The notes: generated from the sequence alone by a model not told the origin. A stretch of DNA of 64,000 nt from Amblyomma americanum (GCF_052857255.1 NC_135507.1:79751191-79815190), one strand, 5' to 3'. Shown: positions 50,303 through 62,965, numbered from the stretch's first letter. Translations and numbers: made by a program.

Positions 50303-51618
50303 TGGCGCGTTCACACTTGGACATTCGGTGGCGAACGGGAGCGGAATCCACGGCCGCCGAAATGCTGTCTCGTTCACACTTCCCGGCCACCTCGTGGCCG
50401 CTCATCGTCTGTGTGTAGTCTGCTCACGGCGTACACAGATGTGGCATGAGGTTAATCGATGCTGTCTACATACCAAAACCGTATGCACGCTTGCGTACGC
50501 TAAATGCAGCGATTTCGTCGGATGTTACGCCATTTTTAACATTCTCAAATTTTAAACGCCTAGTGGCGCCATCTGGTGGTAGGAGAGGAACCGTTGTTGT
50601 CAACAAACCGCGCCCCTCTTAATCCTAAAAGGCGAAAAATCGTCACCCGAAATAAAAATTAAGGCAAATTTACCGCTCAAACGTTTTCTTATGGGCGAGA
50701 TAAGACAAAGCGAAAGACCGCTGGCTCTTTTATGGACAGTGAACGCGCTAAAGAAAGGCAGTAATAGCGACGAATTCAGTCTGAATCGAGACGTCCTGCA
50801 TCGAAGGGCGCCGCAATGTTTGTCGCCGCGGGTACTCGCCTTTCTATTGGCTGACGAGATTCGGCGGCTTTTTTTCCGCCGGCAGAATTCGGTCCTGGAC
50901 AGATCGGCCTTTAAGGGCCTGTTCACACTTGTCCAAAAATCCGGCGGGCGAAGCGGATTCGGCCGCTTTTGACGCCGAGCGAGGCGGAAAGCGGCGCGGA
51001 GAGGGCGATAGGACTGGAACCAAATTTTTCGCGTTCGCCGCCGCGGTGAAAAACAAGGCGGCGCCATTCGACGCAGGACCCCTCGCCTCGGAATGGATTT
51101 GTCGTTGTTGCGGCCTTGTTCAGCGCGTTCACTGGCCATAAATCAGACACTGGTACATCGCTTCGTCTCACCTCACCTATTGGCAAAGGTATAGGCGATA
51201 AATTTGCTTTATTTTTTTTTTGATCGGCGATTCAGCCGCTACTAGGCCTAAGAGGTGCGCCGGTTTTGTTGACAGTACTAGTTCCCGTCCTGACAAGCAG
51301 ATGGCGCCATTAGGCTGGGCGTTTGGTTGCGAGTCTGCATACGCTGAACTAAAAATGGGAATATGCCTGCGTTTACGTACGCAAGCGTGCATACGGTTAT
51401 GGTACACAAACAGCATCGATTTATGCTCTTTTCTAAACATATCTGTGTACGCCGCGAGCGGTGACGTGGTGGCCGGGAAGTGCGTGGAAAAGCGAGGAAC
51501 AGCAGCGGCGTGGCGGTTCCGCCTCGCCCGGGCGTCAACAGATGAGAACAGGTCCTAGTTTTCCTGGCGAGGGAATTCGTTTTGCTCGCCGGATTTTTGG
51601 ACTAGTGTGAATGCGCCC
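50303..51618. mobile_element. Palindromic foldback DNA element with TAA target duplications
   Basis: Ends GGCGCGTTCACACTTG (left) and, as reverse complement, GGGCGCATTCACACTAGTCC (right) are inverted, flanked by TAA at 50300-50302 and 51619-51621. The arms are inverted copies over much of their length: GTGAACGCGCTAAAGAA pairs with the complement of about 51120-51140, and GTATGCACGCTTGCGTACG (50480) with the inverse near 51380. A third end-like motif GGGCCTGTTCACACTTGTCC, preceded by TAA, lies at about 50915, suggesting nesting. TAA duplications suit PIF/Harbinger-type activity. No transposase was found. Confidence 0.72.
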
Positions 51619-51749
51619 TAAGCATGACAGGGAGGGGAGGGGTTGGAAAGGAATGCCGAAGATGTGTTCCTGACAAGTAGAACAAAGAGAAGTAGGGCAC
51701 AAGATAGACTTAATTTCAACACTGAAGAGAAAAACAAATTGAATAAATA

Positions 51750-52141
51750 TTTCCATAAATGAAGGGATCGACGCGCTCACCAACGCTATAACTCAAAATC
51801 CACACTCACGTCTTCTCCCTGTCGCTTATATCCGCCAGCCGCGACTCAGGTGCTTCAGGTTTCTATGGCAGATGCCGCGGCTGGCAACATCTTTTCCTTA
51901 CATCGTTATGTTATTAATAAAAAGTCACTAACCTCAACATGAAACTGAAGTATATCTGATCCTGTTTTTACCATTCACGTTGCATCCTGCATATGCAATG
52001 CGAAACTGAACAAAGGAGGGCAAAACTTCAGGGTGCTTGCCAACGTTCCCACAAGAGGACTTGACTTCGTCTGGGCAAAGCGTTCGTCATTGACGGGATC
52101 CTTGACGCCCGTTGGTGAGCGCATCGATCCCTTCATTTATG
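51750..52141. repeat. 376 bp unit with 31 bp inverted ends (copy 2)
   Basis: ATAAATGAAGGGATCGACGC at the left and its inverse ending GATCCCTTCATTTAT at the right. Interior as in copy 1. Confidence 0.6.
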
Positions 52142-52249
52142 AGAATATTTATTCAATTTGTTTGCCACCCGTTGGTTCATGAGTTCAATGAGTACACTCA
52201 GTGAACTCATTGGCCAACGAGTGGCAAAGAGAGCTCGAAAGCAGTCTCT

Positions 52250-52830
52250 CCAACTCTTAGTGCGTGGTCATACTGCTAGCTCTCCGACAATCGCCCATGA
52301 AGCTTACCGGGCTTTTGTATAGTTGGGTGCCAAAATGGCGCAGTCTCAATAAAGTGCAGTCTAATTTCAAAGAAATCCTGTATTTCACTTACATACGATC
52401 AATTCTTGAATATGCCTGTCCTGTATGGGACCCCCTGTTTGCTTACTTATCTGGCATGATCGAGCGCATCCAGAATAACGCTGCGTGGTTTGTGCCCAAT
52501 AATTACAGCTTCTCAACTAGTGTTGCGTCTTTTAAAAACCACCTTGGTTGGGGATCTTTAGCTAACCGTAGGAAATATTTCAGCTTGCAAATCATGTATC
52601 GCATCTATTTTGGAAAGCTGAGCATTGACAAAGACCGGTACTTGCTTCAAACTCAGTTTATTTCTAGACGACTTGACCATCAGTGGAAGATACCAGAGAT
52701 TAAATATATTACATATATTTACAAAACCTCGCTCTTTCCACGGACGATTAATGCGTTGAACATGCTGCCAGCCGGCGTCCCTGAGTGCTGCACGGAAGAT
52801 CAGTTCTGTGCATTCTTATCTGATGTGTGA
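52250..52830 (+). pseudogene. Non-LTR retrotransposon ORF2 C-terminal part (copy 2)
   Basis: A 188-residue open frame with the RT-tail signature: YIRSILEYACPVWDPLFAYL, then MIERIQNNAAWFV, then LANRRKYFSLQIMYRIYFGK, ending PRTINALNMLPAGVPECC. Only the 3' end is present and the first ATG is fortuitous. An A-rich tail follows at 53040-53063. It is less damaged than the counterpart at 480-1305. Confidence 0.78.
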
Positions 52831-53639
52831 CTGGCGCGCAGTTCTCTTGCCCGTGTCTTTGATTTCATTAGTGTCATTTCATTTGTGGAGCGCGGTTGTC
52901 CTCCTTCAGTGCATGCATTTCGTCAATCATTATTAGCTGTGTCATTGTATTTTTGTTGTCCTGTGGTACTTTAGCCAAACGAGCAGAATTTATTGTTTCC
53001 CACCCTGAAATAATGCCTTCGGGCGCTGCAGGTCTCTGTAAAAAATAAATAAAAAAAAAAAATGGCAACACTCAAATTTAGCGGGTGTCAGCAAGGTGTA
53101 TCTCAAAAGATGTTCCCACCATAAATAAGGATTTGATCTTGTCCACATTTCCAGAGCACACCGATGTAAGGACTTGAAGCCCTCTTAACAAACGCTGTTA
53201 AGTCGACCACTGAGGCAGTGTTGGCGGACTATTTTCTTCTTTTTTTCGCTATTTGGTTCCCCCCCCCCCCATGCTTACTAATCCCTTATCTAAGTTTTTC
53301 AGTTCAACGCAGCCAGTCGTACCTTAATTCCCTAGAAAAGTTTATTTTGGGGTTTTAGTCATACCAAGTCACCAGTCCCAGCTGTACGCACAGCCTTTCT
53401 TGGCCACGCACGCTATCCTCTCCACGCTCCCGGTTTCCTTCCTGCGGAGCTGGTCTTTTGTATCGATTGTGTTAGAAATGTCGTTCGGTTTAAGACACTC
53501 TCTTGGCCTGGCAAGACGTAATTTAAAACGTTGTTACACCCCCATGTTAGGATAGGACATCTGTCCTGCTGAAATATGAAGCACCGATTATGGAACGAAC
53601 CAACCAGAAAGAAAAGAAGGTCGCTTTGAATCCTAACCA

Positions 53640-54000
53640 CAGGAACAAGCTTGTGCACTGTAGATCGAATATAATCTATCGGATTCCGCTGCCCTGCTGA
53701 AAAGTGTATGTCGGGCAAACGGGCCGTAGTATGAACTTTACATTACTCCATGATTCGCATCCCTTAGTTGAATCATGGGGCCAGCATCTGCCTAAGCATT
53801 GTAAGAGCTGCAAGCATGATGGCCAAGAATGCACTCCGCTTTTCGGCAGGACTAAGGTTATCGGACGCTGGAAAAAAGGAAAGGACGCGAAATTGCCAAA
53901 TTCTTGGAAATCACGAAACAAGGGCCTGATAAATGTGTTAGTGGAGCGCCCTTCCACTTGTACCGCAAGGAGTTGGAGTTTCTCGGGGCGACGAGGTGAT
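53640..54000 (+). pseudogene. Penelope-like GIY-YIG endonuclease fragment (copy 2)
   Basis: Reads YRIPLPC, stop, KVYVGQTGRSMNFTLLHDSH and LPKHCKSCKHDGQECTPLFG, then loses frame near 53890. A TGA (53698-53700) lies just before the GIY-YIG block. Confidence 0.72.
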
Positions 54001-54049
54001 CACGCTTTTTGCTTTTTGTGTGTTGGTGTGCTTGCGCTTTGTTTTTGAA

Positions 54050-55155
54050 GGAAGGATGTGTTGGTGGAATAAACCAGTTGTTAGACTGCACTCTCGTCCC
54101 TTGTGCTTCTTCTCGCTTATCCCGTCCTTTTCGCGCAGTTAGTTATTGTTCTTATAATGACGTTCCAACTATACGTCCTTACAACACTCTTCTTGAGTAA
54201 TAACTTCGCAGGAAACGGAAGTCAGCGTACCCTTGATCCTGATCAGTGACCAGAGCCCTTGGTGCGCAGTTCAACCCCACACGTTAATGGTGTGACGTTC
54301 GCTTTATTGAAAAGGCCACAGCAAGAAAGGGCCACAAGTGGGCTTTTACTGCACGAGGCGAATTTAGCCTTGCTTGACGGCGGAACGAAATTCTGGTCGC
54401 CCAGCACAACTCTTCGGTCGAAGATCCTTTTCCCAAGTATTCAGCCAGAAGAGCCGAGGACCAGGCCGGGGGAAATCTTGTACCCATTAGAAAACCCTTA
54501 GATACACGAAGGCAGAGGGGATCCAACGCAGCACTTCCCGAATGAGAGACGGACGCTCTGCCCCAAGGCCACCGCTTCGCGAACTGCGATTCACTGCTGC
54601 GAAAAATAAATACGACTACGCAATCTCACCTGAGTAAAGCTGAGCGTCCATTTCCGAAAACCTTTTATTGTTAGATTCTAGTATAAATGTGCAATTTCCG
54701 CTACCTCCAGCATACTCATTTGTAAGTCTATGTGTGGAAGATTAGACTGCTAAACATAAACGCACCCAGATGAGGTGTTAGCAATGAAGGAGTATAACAA
54801 AAACTGGAGCATATTACTCATTTTATTTGAAAAGGAATGTTGGCCATAGTCACTGGCCGGGTGAATTTCTCACCTTGGAGTGACTGCAGATAAAAAAAAG
54901 GCGGTCGAAATAAAAATTCCCAATTTTCTTATCGTGCACTGACCGAGCACCAACCGCCTACGGACGGGCCGCTCCTGTCCCTATTTTATGAAGAAAGTCG
55001 ATTCATCTCTTAATTCGACTGCCCTCTAACCTTCCGCAGTCCAAGCGAGGTGCCTTGTGGCAATGTTGAGACGGAGTCATTTGTCTTGCGCGGTGAGAAG
55101 TAGCCTCCAGCAAGCGATGCGACTATAGAGGAGGTATATTCCTGCTGAGCGAAGC
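54050..55155. other. Duplicated non-coding stretch
   Basis: Aligns with about 2270-3335. Nothing further recognised. Confidence 0.5.
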
Positions 55156-55159
55156 CGTG

Positions 55160-55520
55160 TCCTAATCGCCCACAAAGACAGTGTGTGGATGCCTGCCCAT
55201 TTCCTCCTCTATCTCGGCAGCGGCCGTATGGGGACTGCAGAAGGCGGCGGCTACGATCAGCCGGTCTTCCTCCTCACTGAGGGATCTCGGACGTCAGCTA
55301 AGGTCAGCGTCGCCAATCCTCTCTTCTTCTAGGATGGCACGCACAATGCGGGTTACTGTCCCTATACTGCGCACCCTACCTCGGCAGCATTGCTTCTCCG
55401 GGATCTGCCCTCCAGAATTAACGTCACGATTTGCACTCTTATAGCGAAGTTGACGCGCGGCATCTTTTTTTCTTCTGGGGATATCGGTAGAGCGCGAATC
55501 TAATTTATAACACCTCCTAC
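55160..55520 (-). pseudogene. Tc1/mariner-like transposase fragment (copy 2)
   Basis: Minus-strand counterpart of 3340-3735. The helix-turn-helix is recognisable only as short pieces (VTRIVRAILEEERIGDADLS) across frameshifts. Confidence 0.45.
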
Positions 55521-55529
55521 CGTCCGGCA

Positions 55530-58500
55530 CGAATGTGGCGTACGATATCACCACTTTTATTGACTTGTTCTGTCGCTTAGGCAACAACCAATCGACCGCT
55601 TATTTCAGGCAGTTATTCCCTCTTCCTTCATAGCCATCCTTCGGCAGTGTGGCTGATGCTGCTCCCGAAAATAACTGCCAAACATGCAGAAAACAACTAT
55701 CCCCATCTTCACTCTTCGCTTAATGGAGCAAAGCAATATGAAAAACAAAAAAGGAAAAGAGAGACGGCGACACAGAAAAAGAAATTCGTTGGAGGCATTA
55801 AAATATCTTTTAACTGCGGGAAGGTGGAGGCCGTATGAGACTCATTGCACTGATTTGAATTTGAGTGGCGACGTGACGCCGCGCAAGCGCAGTGTTGCTT
55901 GGCGGCGGATCACACTACCCGCCACAATGGGCAGTTTGCTCACAGATTAGTTGGCAGGTTGTGACACGTGACAAGGTCTCGTGGCCTAATATGTAACGGA
56001 CGGCCACCGCGAGTATGAGCCATTAAAGGCTGTCGCAATAATAAATCTTGCAGGGCCCTCACGGTCCGCTGAAGCCCCCCCCCCCTCAACACTACTCAAG
56101 AATAAGAATGGACCCTTGTTATCAGCCTCTTCGTCACCTGCAGCGCCACGCCACGTCATTCCGGCACTCCTGTGATCCCTCTCGTGTGCTAATGTTTTTT
56201 ACTCGCGACTGTTCTTGAAGACCGCCATTACGTTTGTCGCAGCACCTGTGGATGGAAAAATGCCCTGAATCTGTTCGTTGTTTATAGTCGGACGCCGCTC
56301 AAGAACGCAGCTGTTTCTCATCGTCAAACAACCTGCGTTCGGCCAATGCAGTCGTCAGATTCTCATGAACCGGCTAGCATAACAATGCCGGCAGCGGCTC
56401 GACAATGCAGAGCTGGGACCGTACACCCGACCATGGAAGGAAGGGGCTATCCCCTTTCATCTGCTACTGCCTGACTGGAATAGAACAGGTGAAGAAAAGT
56501 AGAAGCAGAAATTGCAAGGCCAGATGTCAGAAGAGTGGAAGTGACTATCTACACAGTATACCCAAAATTCGCATGACGCCTGGTCGTTTTTTTATCCGCC
56601 CATATTTAAACGTGATCCTGGCGTAGAGCGCTGTTTCTGGACTCTGCGCCCAAAATCGGCGCACCAGATGTCACATGAAAACTACCTAGCAAAATAGAAA
56701 TAAGTCTCTACAGACAATAAATCACTTTATATTCTTGATATTTTTACTAATCACCTTATAATTTAGCGTGCAATGAGTCTTTGCGTATATATTTTCCTCT
56801 CTTAACCATGGACTCACTATTTCTTATTTTTAACTCTGCTGTCATCATTTATCTTTTCTTGCAGCCATGTGGTTGCGTTTTACACTTCTCTCGATGTCGC
56901 TTGGGACTGAGTGTACAAATCGGGCATGCCCGCCTGCTATAGGGCCTAGTAAAGCTGCTGGGTTAAAAATAACTGAAAACAAATTAAACAAAATTCATAC
57001 GGCACCATCAGAACCTGGCTGTACTGGTCATAATTGGCGCTGCCATCCGATAACCTCCATTAAGTGGCCGCATGGGATCACAATGTTTGGAATCAAAATT
57101 CCGCAGTTTGTGTGCTTCAAAAGATCTGCCTCCTACCATCATTTTTTTTTGCTCTAGGAGACGATAAAGAGTCTTCAACCAGCAGCTGCAGTAACTGCAA
57201 ACGAATACACGAAATACACTACAAATATTTATTCAAAAGCTCGACGAAGGAACCTAAAATCGCCTTACAGCCGTAGCACAGATCAGAACTGATTCAGTGC
57301 TGTCTACCGTAGGAGCCCAATCGCAGCCTTGGCAGTAATGACAGAGGCATTGTCAAAAATATCATCTGTACATGTGCTCCAATGACAAAGAATTAACATT
57401 GCATTTCAACAAGAAAGAAGATTCTTTAGCGCTTGAATGAAAATAAAAGCTTCAGAAATCTAGTATTGTGATAATAAAACAAATGTTACAATACCAGTAA
57501 CAAAAGCAGAAAAAGAATGTGACGCTGCTGAAGCACTGAATAAGTGAAGCTGTTTCCATGTGGGACTTTTGAATCGGGGACGCTGTCCACTTCAGCTCAA
57601 CCTTCGTTTTTCTCCTTTGCGTGTCTCCGGTCGGTTCAGTCCTGGGCGGTGCTGAGTGCCTCCGTATGAGGCAGGCAGGTGTGGAGGAATGAGCCCTGGA
57701 AGGAGAGGGCGAAAAGCATTCTGCGGCTGTGGGGATATATCAATGCCATGAACTAGGCGGCGTGATTAGCACTTCTGGAGAGAAGAGGTCGCAGACCTGA
57801 TGAGACCCGCACGTTGCTATTCTTATTCAGAAAAGCAAACCTCGTAAATGTGAACGCAAATAATAGGTGCTACCACAAAAAACAAACAAAAATCTCGGGA
57901 ATGTATGCACTTGTAGAACATTCTTCCACGCAGTCCATGAGCTAATGCTTCGAAACAATGAGAGTTGCATACCACCGTGTCAAGTGATTAAGAAGTTGTA
58001 CCCTAGCCTTAAAAGCTACATCGATGTATAACTAGTTGCAGTAGATTCGACGGAGAGCTTTCTGATATGCAGCTCAGCTGGCCCCATTCTAAACCGTTTA
58101 AAATCCGCATGCAACAGGAATCCATGCTGATAACTCTGCAAAGCCCGCATCGCGGGATGCCAGTAACGGCGCTGTGCGTCTCACAAACCGTAACAAGTAT
58201 ACACAGGCCGGCTGCACTCACGTTCAGTTTTAATACACACTGAATGTTGCCCCATGCAGAAACTATTTTTTCATGTTGCCATGCACACAGAACCCATTTC
58301 ACTTTTTCGATTTCCACGGTTACAGGCACACGTTGTGTCCTTGCGGGCATTGATCGTTTTGTGTACCTGTATTATGCACAGCAGTTCTTCCCAATGTGAA
58401 TTATATCACGTACATAGAAGAACGACACAAAGTTGATATCGAAGATTTTATTCTTGCGAGTCAAAGCCATAAAATTTTGTTCAGTGAATAAAAATTGCTG

Positions 58501-59900
58501 CATCAGCCTGCAACAAATTCTCTTATCATGTGAGAAATTTTCACATCAACAGTATTTTATCGCGAGAAACCTCGTTCTGCTAAAGCAAAAGGAAAAGCTA
58601 TTGATAATGATTAATACATTCGAATCAGCGCGAAAGCACATTTCGTGCTACGTGGAACACGACGACGAGCAGCCAGTGCCGAGCGACGGAGCGCTCGAGC
58701 TAGGCCAGCTGTGAACAGACAAGGCAACGGACTGCTTTGCTCGGGGTTGGTACTCGTCGGATAAGTTCTTACGCGCGAAAAGAGAAATTTTTCGCTCTAG
58801 CAACGGCGTGTAGGAAAGCACAACGTCTCTTTTTGACAAGAATTGGTGCAGTACGTAATATAATTTCGTGTTCTTGCGAATTTGCTTCCATAAGAGTAAA
58901 GAGTGATCGGTGCGCACAGTTACGCTTAGACGTAGTCTCAGGTGGCCGAGGCAAAAGCACGCACAAGCCTCCGCACGTACACAGAAACAAGAAAGCCGGG
59001 AAAGAATTCAGTTTACTCATTAAACGTGTGCCGATATAAACGCGACTCATTGGCGCTGATTCAGCAGATGTGCTATAATCGAATACAACTCAAGAACGAA
59101 ATGGCAAATGGAACATTCCTGCCAATGGTATCAACCGATTCTCCACCTTCACCCACTGTCCCGATCTGGTACTTGATCGATCCCTCTGGACCTGCTTCCC
59201 ACCAGAGGCGTCGGTCCATTCTCACCACCCTGCTTGTGAGACAATGCACGGAGCGGCGCCACAATGCAGGGGCGACTATCCCGGACCGTGGAGCTGTAGG
59301 GACAGGACTATCATCTTTCATCTGCCACTGACTCCAGGGATTGTCGCTCTAAGCAGACTCATGAGAATCGGCGGACACCAACTGGTACGCTGGGTTTCCT
59401 CCGAACAGGACCCTTAAAGCTGTCGCGTTAAAGAGATTGCGAGCTCCTAAGCAACCCTCGGGAAGCCGAACACGTCAGTCACTTCATTTAGTTTCGGTTT
59501 CAACTACTTGAGCATACCTGGTGACTGAATGAGACCTGATATGGAAAAAAAGAACAAATCGTGGGCATGCATGCAGCGTGACTAGTTAATTTCCGTGGCT
59601 GAATTTTCTCAGGCATCGGGGAACGAAGCTGCTTTCTTAACGCCGGTGCGGGTTCGAGTCGTTTTCGGGGATAAAGTTCTTTCGGCTTCGTACCATTTCC
59701 GTGACCACAATACAATGCTCCAGTTGGCTTTGCGTAGCCTACTACAGGAGCAATTGGCGCTGGCGTCTGAAATACCTCGACTATCGTATATATATCAAAT
59801 TGGCTGCCGAACCATAAGCCATGATTGACGCAGTACAAAAAACGAACCATGATTGAGGCAGCACAGCACACAGCACACGGACAGAGATGCAAGATGACGC
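55530..59900. other. 3' flank of kinase copy 2, no gene recognised
   Basis: Aligns with 3740-7430 with extra sequence near 58020-58605 and 59000-59830. A C-run lies near 56077-56086. No conserved exon seen. Confidence 0.5.
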
Positions 59901-59904
59901 TCAC

Positions 59905-60104
59905 GTTTCGTCATAAACTCGTGGTGCATGATGGCCTCGATGCTCGGCCGCCTAGCGGGCTCCGGTTGGAGAATCCATCGGATGAGGGCGCTCGCTTCGG
60001 GGGAGACAGTCGAAGGGATCTCGAATTCGTTCCTCAAGATTCTGGCCATGGTCGTCGCCTTAGACGACGAACTGAAAGGGGGACGTCCCACCAGTAGCTT
60101 GTAC
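59905..60104 (-). CDS. Kinase copy 2, exon 5
   Basis: 200 nt, same boundaries as copy 1 exon 5. Encodes YKLLVGRPPFSSSSKATTMA, then SPEASALIRWILQPEPARRP and HHEFMTK. No stop inside. Donor GTGAGC. Confidence 0.82.
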
Positions 60105-61160
60105 CTGCGGCAAAGAGTTTGCGGCCTGTCAGTTTCCGCGGGAATCCGCACACTATGTGGCGGCCAACGTCACAACACGACACAGCTTGAAGCAGTGCAG
60201 GCACAGCCATGCTACGACAGCACTACCGGCAAATCACCGCGGAATGGTAACGACGCACGTGATGCACGTAAGTGTCCGGTTTCGAACATGAAGTGCATGA
60301 TCTGATTTTTTTTACATGAAGAGGAAGCTTATAGCAATTTTATGGGTAATATTTTCTATGCAGCAATCGTTATTTCCTTCCTGGAAGATACGTATACGCG
60401 GTTCTATACCTTATAATCATGACAACACGTTTCCAACCGTACTTTCTCGACAAATGATTTAACGCCACTTGCTGTCTGGCGGCCGGTGTCTGCGAATCCC
60501 AACATAACAGGCGTGTCAGCGCAAGGACTTTGAAGACGACTGCCCGCCAGGTTTGTGGCAATGAGGGTTGCAAAGAATAGTGTGGGCTAGTGACGTAACC
60601 TGATAGTTGTGAAAAACAGCCTAAACTGGATAAGATACGAAAGAAGGATGAAGCGTATCTGACGTCTTTTTAAATCTTTGTCTCGTCCAGTCTGCGCTGC
60701 TTTACGCCACTAGGATAATGAGCGCCCAATTTACTGATTCCTAGGTTTTCTCGCATCCGAAAATTAAAGCATCACGAAGGTTGAAAAACATAAAAAAGTA
60801 AAAAAAGTAAGGGACATGATATCTATCACATATATACGCAAGTGCATTGTCCCGATAAAATTGCGCCTGCCAACATACTGGAATGAACAAGATCAAATCA
60901 ACTCTGCGGGATACTTGACTAGTTGAAATGCGAAAAATGTTGGCGCCTGCAATTTGCTGTAACTAAATCAACCATTTGTATATAGCGCCTAGTGCATTCG
61001 TAAAATTTGACTCGACATAACCCGACTACGAGCACAGCAACGAAGTTTGAACACAACCCGTCACCACAGCCAACCCTGGCTCGATTTGCTTGGCACGTTT
61101 GGAATAAAAATGCCACGGCCACAATTTCTTTCCGCGTTATTGTCACCACAATGCAAGATA
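60105..61160. other. Kinase copy 2 intron 4, left part
   Basis: Aligns with 7634-8050 and then with 11418 onward. The junction near 60499-60516 (AACATAACAGGCGTGTCAGC) is where copy 1 carries TTAA element A. Confidence 0.6.
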
Positions 61161-61171
61161 GGCAAGGATTT

Positions 61172-61841
61172 CATCCTCATCATCATCATCAGCCTTACTA
61201 CACCCACTGCAGGCAAAAGGCCTCTCCCATGTCTCTCTAATTAACCCAGTCCTTTGCCAGCTGCATCTACCCTTTGCTTGCAAACTTCTTAATCTCATCT
61301 GCCCACATAACCTTCTGCCCTCCCCCCCCCCCCTTGCTACGCTTACTTTCTCTTGGAATCCACTTCGTTACCCTTAAGGACCAGCGGTTATCTTGCCTTC
61401 GCATTACATGCCCTGCCCAAGCCCATTTCTTTCTCTTGGTTTTGACTAGGATGCCATTAACCCGCGTTTGTTCCCTCACCCACTCTGCCCGCTTCCGGTC
61501 TCTTAACGTTACACATATCTTTTTTCTTTCCATGGCTCGCTGTGTTGCCCTTAAGCTGAACTCTTTTCGTTAGCCTCCACGTTTCTGCCCCGTAGGTGGG
61601 TACCGGTAAGTTCTCTTGAGGGAAATTGAAAAACTGCCACTCATGATCTGCGAAAACTAACCATATGCCCTCCACCCCATTCTTATCCTTCTATTTATCT
61701 CCCTCTCATGATCCGGATCAGCTGTCACTACCTGCCCTAAGTAGACGTATTCCGTCACAACTTTCAGGTTATCGCTGCCAATTGTGAACCGTTGTTCCCA
61801 TGCTAGACGAACATTACCTTGGTTAACATGCAGAAAAGCAA
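61172..61841 (-). mobile_element. RTE-type LINE, 5'-truncated, copy 2 only
   Basis: Minus-strand frames (with shifts) read TYGAETWRLTKRVQLKGNTA, KKWAWAGHVMRRQDNRWSLR and VTKWIPRESKRSKGGGG, the C-terminal end of RTE-like ORF2. The 3' end is a (GATGAT)n-type tail at 61175-61190. An 11 bp duplication GGCAAGGATTT flanks it (61161-61171 and 61842-61852). Copy 1 has a single site (GGCGAGGATAT near 12060). Confidence 0.88.
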
Positions 61842-62003
61842 GGCAAGGATTTGCCAGTTTTATATTCACATTTCTGAAATAGACGCCCCCTCTTATGCAT
61901 ATGCGCACGGATGCACCGGTACGATGTCAGTCGAGCTGTCTTCGTAATCATTAACTTGTGAACAGTTGCAAACAGTTCTGCGCAATCATCACGTGAGACT
62001 CAC

Positions 62004-62318
62004 ATGATGCACCCAACGGACCAGATGTCCGCTGAGTAGCTGTAGCCCTTCTGGGTCAGCATCTCGGGGGCTATGTAGTTGGTGGTGCCGCAGAGGGACC
62101 TCTTGCATTGCCCCTCGTAGTGGACGCGGGTGGCGAGTCCAAAGACCGGCCACCTTGAGTTGAGAGCCTGTGGTGAGGAGCAAGCTTCCGAGCTTCAGGT
62201 CTCGGTGGATTACGTGCTCCTGCACCAGGTACTCGCAGGAGCGGAGCAGCTGGCGCATTAAATACCGCACCTCGAATTCCGACAGGATCCTGCGCCACCG
62301 GAGCACCTCCTCCAGAGA
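62004..62318 (-). pseudogene. Kinase copy 2, exon 4 with +1 frameshift
   Basis: Splice sites as in copy 1 (acceptor CCCGCAG, donor GTGAGT). Reads SLEEVLRWRRILSEFEVRYL and [13 protein letters not shown], then KVA and out of frame. In the restored register the text resembles a normal activation segment ending CIM, but with Val for the DFG Asp. Confidence 0.82.
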
Positions 62319-62789
62319 CTGCGGGGGAAAATGCGCTATAGAAGAATGGTAAAGAACTTTGAAGGACAGACACGCTTAAGAACATGACAACGAACATCTC
62401 AAGCCTCCAGGTTTTAGACTGGGGCATGACGACTCTAGCACACTTGTTCCAATCCCCCCAGTCTGGAGAAAGCTTGATTGAAGTAATTGCTTTTATTTGC
62501 ACAAAATACAGTGCCCACAAAGCAATATTAAATGTCAGTTTTCGAAACAACGCAGGCAGCTTTCATTTCTTGGCTGCGTCCTAAATTATGATTTAAGAGC
62601 ACAATGTGGCCTTTGTCGCAAAAATTACCGGTACATATAAACAACCAAATACATATTCCAGCCACCTAATTTCAGTCATAGAAGCAGTTTGGAGCACTGA
62701 AAACCTTGAATATCCTACATCGGGCCTTCAAAACTAAATAAGCGAAACCCCGTCAGTTGCATAAGAGAGAAAACGCCTCTTACGCAAAA

Positions 62790-62965
62790 GTCTCCGCGGC
62801 GGTCACATTTCGATGGAGGTGCCAATGCAAGAGGCTCGTGTATTGTGCGAAGTCAGTGAACGTTAGAGAACCCATGATGGCCTAAATTATTCAAACATTA
62901 TTCCACTACAGCGTCCCTCGCAGCCTAAGTTGTTTTGGGACGTTAAGCACCATTAAACGAAATGA
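62790..62965 (+). repeat. Old SINE remnant in kinase copy 2 intron 3
   Basis: ATTTCGATGGAGGTGCCAAT, GTATTGTGCGAAGTCAGTGA, then TTTTGGGACGTTAAGCACCA: a diverged SINE body orthologous to the remnant at 12888. Confidence 0.65.

Noticed and set aside
50600..51139. 179-residue minus-strand Arg/Lys-rich frame
   Set aside because: Lies across the axis of the palindromic foldback element; the composition follows from GC-rich inverted arms.
61183..61200. CATCATCATCATCAG as a hammerhead TCATCAG core
   Set aside because: It is the microsatellite tail of the RTE insertion; no GAAA partner or stems nearby.
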